Made by a program: the position numbers and the translations under genes. Below, piece after piece: positions 59,209-64,000 of a stretch of 64,000 nt of DNA. The stretch is taken from NCBI GenBank assembly GCA_023374045.1, contig CM041777.1, positions 485,499,594-485,563,593 on the forward strand. The letters are read 5' to 3'. The notes under the pieces are model-generated. The model was not told where the DNA came from. It made no database searches and saw only the letters and a list, made by a program, of their open reading frames with translations. The stretch is from Limonium bicolor (Eukaryota; Streptophyta; Magnoliopsida; Caryophyllales; Plumbaginaceae). Each line of letters opens with the position of its first letter. The stretch's first letter is position 1.

Positions 59209-60505
59209 TACACTTCCCACACATCTTGGATTAGAATACGGGGATTACTTATAGAAATAAAACTTCCATAACCAAACACACTTTACATCACAACCTCGGA
59301 CTTAATGGTCCGGGTAACACATTCACATCCATACATAACATAACATATTCACAAGATAACCTCGGACTCAATGGTCCGGGTATCTTAACAACATTTACAC
59401 ATACATAACAACCCTTAGACTCTCTGGTCTTGGGTAACATAACAACATTTAGACACATAGGTCTTGATAACATAACAGCCTTTAGACACATAGGTCTATG
59501 TAACACAACACATTTAGACTCATAGGTCTTAATAGCATACACTTTAGGAACTCAAGGTCAAAATAATATTTATTACACATACCACACAACATGTCATAGC
59601 ATGTATAGCAATCAAAAATATCTTTGATATACACTGTGATCCCGCAGAACCCGGTCGCGATGGACACCTTCCGTCCCCGTGCCTTTGGGAGATCAAAACA
59701 ATCACTTAAATTTGAATTTTTTTTGTGAGGTTAAGTAAGAAAACTTTAATTATGTAAAGTATTTATCGACGCTTTATAAATACCAATCCAAAATCCTTTT
59801 TGAAAACACATACAACTCCAAGTCCAACTTATGCTCTTTGCTTCTTTTCTTAGCGTGGTTATTTGTGACCACTTATAGGGAGCTTCAAGAGTCATCCAAC
59901 CCTGATGTGATCAACATCAGTGTTGAACTATCCTTCCACCCCAATTTGTGTTCGGCTTTCCTTGATCGCATGCAAATCAAGTTCCACCTCCCACTTCATT
60001 TTCAAGCATCAAATAAATCACTCATTTTCAATTTTCTATCTTTTAATCATTCTAATCATGATCATACATCTCCAAGAGATAGAACTTCGTCTATCAGTTA
60101 TTTCCATTCACTTTATTCCTGTTACCTAAGGAATCTTATTCTCACTAGGTTCTATGTCGGTTTCATACCCTTTCATGAATCACTATATAATATATATATA
60201 CACATATATTTTATCAAAATACAACACACAGTTTCACATTTATACATTGTCGGGGTTTTTTTTTGTTCCCCCGGGAGTTTCTCTACTCCCCACACTTGTA
60301 CTATCACACACAACTGTTAATAAATCAACACACTTATCACAATGGTATTCGCATCTTCTGTGCGCAATTACCACAATTAAACCATGAATGAATGCGTATG
60401 TTTACGTAACACACACCAATCATCGAAACAAATTATTTTGTGCTATGCACAACATAGGTGCACAACATAGGTCACGTACACTTGTACGGTAATACACACT
60501 AAGTG
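59209..60505. other. Retroelement-derived tract with degenerate GGAC/GTCC repeats
   Basis: At 59,297-59,530, six degenerate units contain short inverted repeats: CGGACTTAATGGTCCG and CGGACTCAATGGTCCG first, then TAGAC...GGTCT versions. The rest is AT-rich with short chance frames (for example 59,838-60,320) and a TA microsatellite near 60,190. Confidence 0.5.
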
Positions 60506-60545
60506 GTTTTGCGCTCTACCCCCCTTAAAAGGGATTACGCCCACG
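60506..60545 (-). other. Second polypurine-tract-like sequence
   Basis: The minus strand reads TCCCTTTTAAGGGGGGTAGA near 60,515-60,535, similar to the tracts before LTR B and LTR C. It may mark the start of yet another truncated LTR running toward lower coordinates. No LTR 3' end can be assigned to it. Confidence 0.4.
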
Positions 60546-63500
60546 TAATCAACCATTTAATCATTGGTTTAAAAAGTCCTACCGTCGTGAAGTGTTTCAA
60601 CTTCCACGCGGTCTGTTATACAACGCATTCCGATTAGAGGATCTTAACCATATTGGCGGTTTAGTCCCTAAATCAAGAATTCTCATTGGAGTTTGCTTTA
60701 ACTCATAACTGGTTTCGGTTCTGGCCTGTGAGGCTTCTAGGCATTAATAATTAGCCATTTACTCATATTCCCTATGCACATTGTACATTTGACTCACTGG
60801 TTCACTAGCGTCTGCTGCGCAACTCTGACAACTGTAGGGCTCAAGTTGCCCCACTCGTTATTGTTACCGTATTGTACATCCCCAATATCACCTTTATCTT
60901 GGTAATAATGGTTTCTCAACCGATGCGTGGTATTTCTGACCGTGCGCGAATTTGGTGAGTTATAAACTTTCTATCCACTTCCATAGTAATTTACTGTATA
61001 TACAACTATGTATTTCACAATGATTGACTTGTTCCCTTCCGACTTACTGTCGGTTGAGATTGAGCTACTACCTACTGTGTAGTGCTCTCTCAGCTATTTA
61101 CAACATTTGGGGTATATTCCATACCGATATTTGGCAGTTAGTGCTACTGTAGTCACTTACTGTTAATCATGTCTCCACATTTGGTTTTGTACAAGTACTC
61201 TTTTTTTGGTGCGGCCTTGCATTTCCTATGCATCGGCCATTATAACATTATTCCTCCACAATTAACATGTTTCCAATTCCTAACTATCCCACTCGATCAT
61301 TACTGCGCAAGTGCAATACCAAAACACTTAGTCATACAGAGTGCAGAGGCGTAAACTCTTGACAGTAAATCCCTTATGCGATTTGCCATGGAATTCACAC
61401 TGAGTTCCTCATCACATAGTACCTACCACTGGCTTATTGCCCAGTCTGTTTAACATCGCTTATCTTGCATCTCTACTAAGTTTAACTCATAACTGGTCTT
61501 ATCTGCCACATTATTACTCAATAACATTGATACAACGGTCGCCAGCTGCGAACCGTGCTCTTACTCATTGTATAACAATAACTTACATGGTATTTACTGT
61601 CACATTAACTTCCACACCTATACTTATATTATTCACATTATGGTTCGTCATTCATTTGGACGACTACTGAATGCTCCTTGAGCGTTGCTCACTCGAGTCT
61701 CAAACCGACGTTATTTAGCTCGGTGCTTCACTTTATACACACATACTATTAAACTAGCTGCTCTCTTTCAATAATAATATCGTCCATCCTTAACATATTT
61801 CTTGAACTTGATTCACATAACTACCGCTGTTGCGGTCTTACAATACCGAGAGGTGTCCCCACTCTTAATGCAGTGGTTCGTTTACCACTCTATTCACTTA
61901 TACAACATAAACTTCCGCAATCAATCTAATTTATATAACATATCTTGCTTATGGCTTATAAGCCTTATTTGCCTTGAGCTGAGCTCATTGTAGGCTGTCC
62001 ACACACATGTACTTCTCTGTACAACATTACATGGTTTGGATGTCATATTGGGCTCCATGACAAGGTCGTTGCATTCCGTTTTCTTTCACGGGATGCCCCT
62101 TAGGATTGCCAGTCCGTCTCCTGACAACTTATGTCTAAACTGGGTGTTAGTTTCAAACCTTGTGCTTTTATCATGTGATTTCGTGCAACACTTGTTGATG
62201 CGAACACCCTTCAAGGATTGCTCCTGGGTGTTACTAAGTTATGCCATTACATCTGGTTCGCACTTATTGGTATACTCAGTTAGCCACGCCGTTTGCGTTC
62301 TTAACTGGCTTATTATCTTCTTCTGTGAAGATCAGCATTTCTTGGTAGTGTAGGTACTCATTCTGGGAGTTTCATCCCGTTCATTGCACACTAATGTGTC
62401 CACATTAGGCATCTGCCTTGCCATGCACAGGCTGGGTCTCCGTTCCAGCTATCATGTTTATCCCTGAGGATCCTAAGACATATACGATGTCTTTACATTA
62501 CAGTTAGTGCACTTCGCACCTCCTGGCTCTTAAACATTTCCTTGAAAGGAATTCACTAATTCCTTTAGTCTCTTTAACTTAACTGAGTTCCTTAACTTCA
62601 ACCATTCCTTGTAATGCTTAGCTCTTGTTGACTTACACTGCTGACCGTAGTACGGAGTCGACTACCTCCCGTGTTCCGGACTCTACTCGTATACATATGT
62701 GGGGTACCATACTAATACATTACTACTTACCCAACTAACCCATAAATAGGTCTGTCAGGCCCACAAGCTCCTATCGGAGTGCGGTCGTCCCACATTACAG
62801 TTGGTACACTCGTAGTGTCCGTCACACGCCTAGGTGAAGTATTCTGTTGTCAACTCCCTTATATTGTCCCGTGACATATTCATTCCTTGTTTCCCCAAAC
62901 TTAATCGAGGGAAAGTTTATCCATTGTTGAATTCTCATCAACTGCCCTTGTTTTACTGGTTTGGTTTAGAAGAGGTTAGAAAGAAGTGTTAGTTTGAAAG
63001 AAAATCTGGTTTTGAAAGAAAAGAGTTTGAAACAAATCCGATTTGAAAGAAAAATCCCTATGGTATTACAATGCCTTCTTGCCTTATCCAAGTCTAGCTT
63101 CTTGCTGACTGGTTTATTCCCACATACATTGGTTAGGCTGTTAAGCCCTTCCACGGTTATGATGATCTCACTTAACTTCATGGTACTTTACTAAGTACTT
63201 GTATTTATTATAAATTTCCCGAACAGCCCTGTTATGCAGCACTTGCCATGGCAATGCGCCATGCTAACTGGCTATCGGTTCAACACATACCGGTTGCGGT
63301 ATTGTGTTACCCGCACTGTCATAGTGGCCGTGTTGGCCCTCACTGATCTTACTGTCTTGATAATAACTCTCTAGGTAACTTCAACTTCTCACTGTCTTCA
63401 CATGATAATCATTAACTAGGGTGTTTCCCATTCTGGAGACCCCTTTTACTTAGTATTGTTTCCTCTTCGTAGCCCGTTCCACGCATTTGTCGTGGTTACT

Positions 63501-64000
63501 GAGACTTGTCTCTTTTGGACACTACATTGTAGTCCCTTTGCCGGTTGGTATACCACTGGCGTATCACTTAACAACTGTGGTTCCGTAGACACTCGTCTCG
63601 GGTTCCATTACTTCACTTCTTGCCTGTTGCACGGTCAGTGCGTTGCAAGCTGATTATTCTCGACTGCTTAGCATGTCGACCCAGGTTGCCGGAAATTCTA
63701 TTCTCTTATACACAAAATTTTTCATTCTTCGGTATTAAATGCGGTTAACATTGTTCAGATGGAGACCGTCTCCGGGATTCCCCGTTTTCGGGATCTACCG
63801 TATGACAGGTTCTCCGTACCTTTAGAGGTATTTAATAACAGCCAGATCGGGTATTCCCGAATAAGAGAGGACTTTCATCTCTCTGGCGTTGTTTCCCAAG
63901 TTATAAAACAGGGATTGTGGAGAGCGGGAAGGATATAGTAGGTTTCCAGTACACACCAGTTACTTCTAACTAGCGTATCTCTCACGCTATCACTCAACCC
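60546..64000. other. Unassigned repeat-like DNA, no gene recognised
   Basis: Stops occur in every frame at short intervals. The longest frame (62,036-62,353, plus strand) has no domain that I recognise. A GAAAGAAAA-rich repeat lies near 62,990-63,050. By context this is probably the heavily decayed interior of a gypsy element read on the minus strand, but I see no motif that proves it. Confidence 0.4.

Noticed and set aside
59838..60320. 160-residue frame as a host gene
   Set aside because: No conserved domain, AT-rich composition, includes a TA microsatellite, and lies in a retroelement context.
62036..62353. 105-residue frame as a membrane protein gene
   Set aside because: An isolated frame without homologous motif or gene structure; expected by chance in 3.4 kb of T-rich DNA.

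Overview
The window is plant nuclear DNA, made almost entirely of nested transposable elements and one integrated pararetrovirus. The case for a flowering plant, probably a eudicot, rests on four things: a caulimovirid-type endogenous pararetrovirus, long Ty3/gypsy LTRs, a plant L1-type LINE, and a hAT element carrying intron-containing exons of a plant SYP4-type syntaxin. The species cannot be named from the sequence. I found no intact host gene, no rRNA or tRNA gene, and no bacterial feature.

The main structure is a giant inverted duplication. The left arm (about 1,519-22,712) reappears reverse-complemented as the right arm (about 25,843-51,917), around a 3.1-kb spacer. From outside to inside each arm holds: the 3' part of a very long gypsy LTR (B); a second related LTR end (A); a decayed retroelement interior with a tRNA-Met-type primer-binding site; two more LTR ends (E, D); an AT-rich tract; the whole pararetrovirus (about 8.5 kb); an unrecognised tract rich in ACCGGTT/CCAGTAA motifs; and the 5' half of a LINE. 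The LINE is complete only across the right arm plus spacer (23,049-28,852, minus strand, 16-bp target duplication). The left arm stops abruptly in the middle of it.

The arms have diverged. Only the right arm carries a 486-bp hAT MITE in the viral reverse transcriptase, a 1.13-kb retroposed insert in the movement-protein gene, a 220-bp tandem duplication in the LINE, and a 3.0-kb hAT element. Empty target sites for the two hAT elements are readable in the left arm. The virus therefore integrated once, was duplicated with its surroundings, and has decayed separately in each copy. Both copies are defective.

Outside the palindrome, the left edge (1-1,518) is the 5' part of a related but different LTR. 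The right flank (51,918-64,000) holds the rest of LTR B, a further 4.6-kb LTR (C), gypsy polypurine tracts and polyprotein tails, and unassigned repeat-like DNA. These LTRs share unusual structure: arrays of short GTCC...GGAC inverted repeats whose stems differ between families yet still pair, and a conserved TTTCAG|G splice-acceptor-like site about 330-360 bases before the LTR 3' end in five copies.

The best candidates for new biology are the fold-back palindrome with its asymmetric spacer, the hAT element that captured syntaxin SNARE exons, and the covarying hairpin arrays inside the LTRs.
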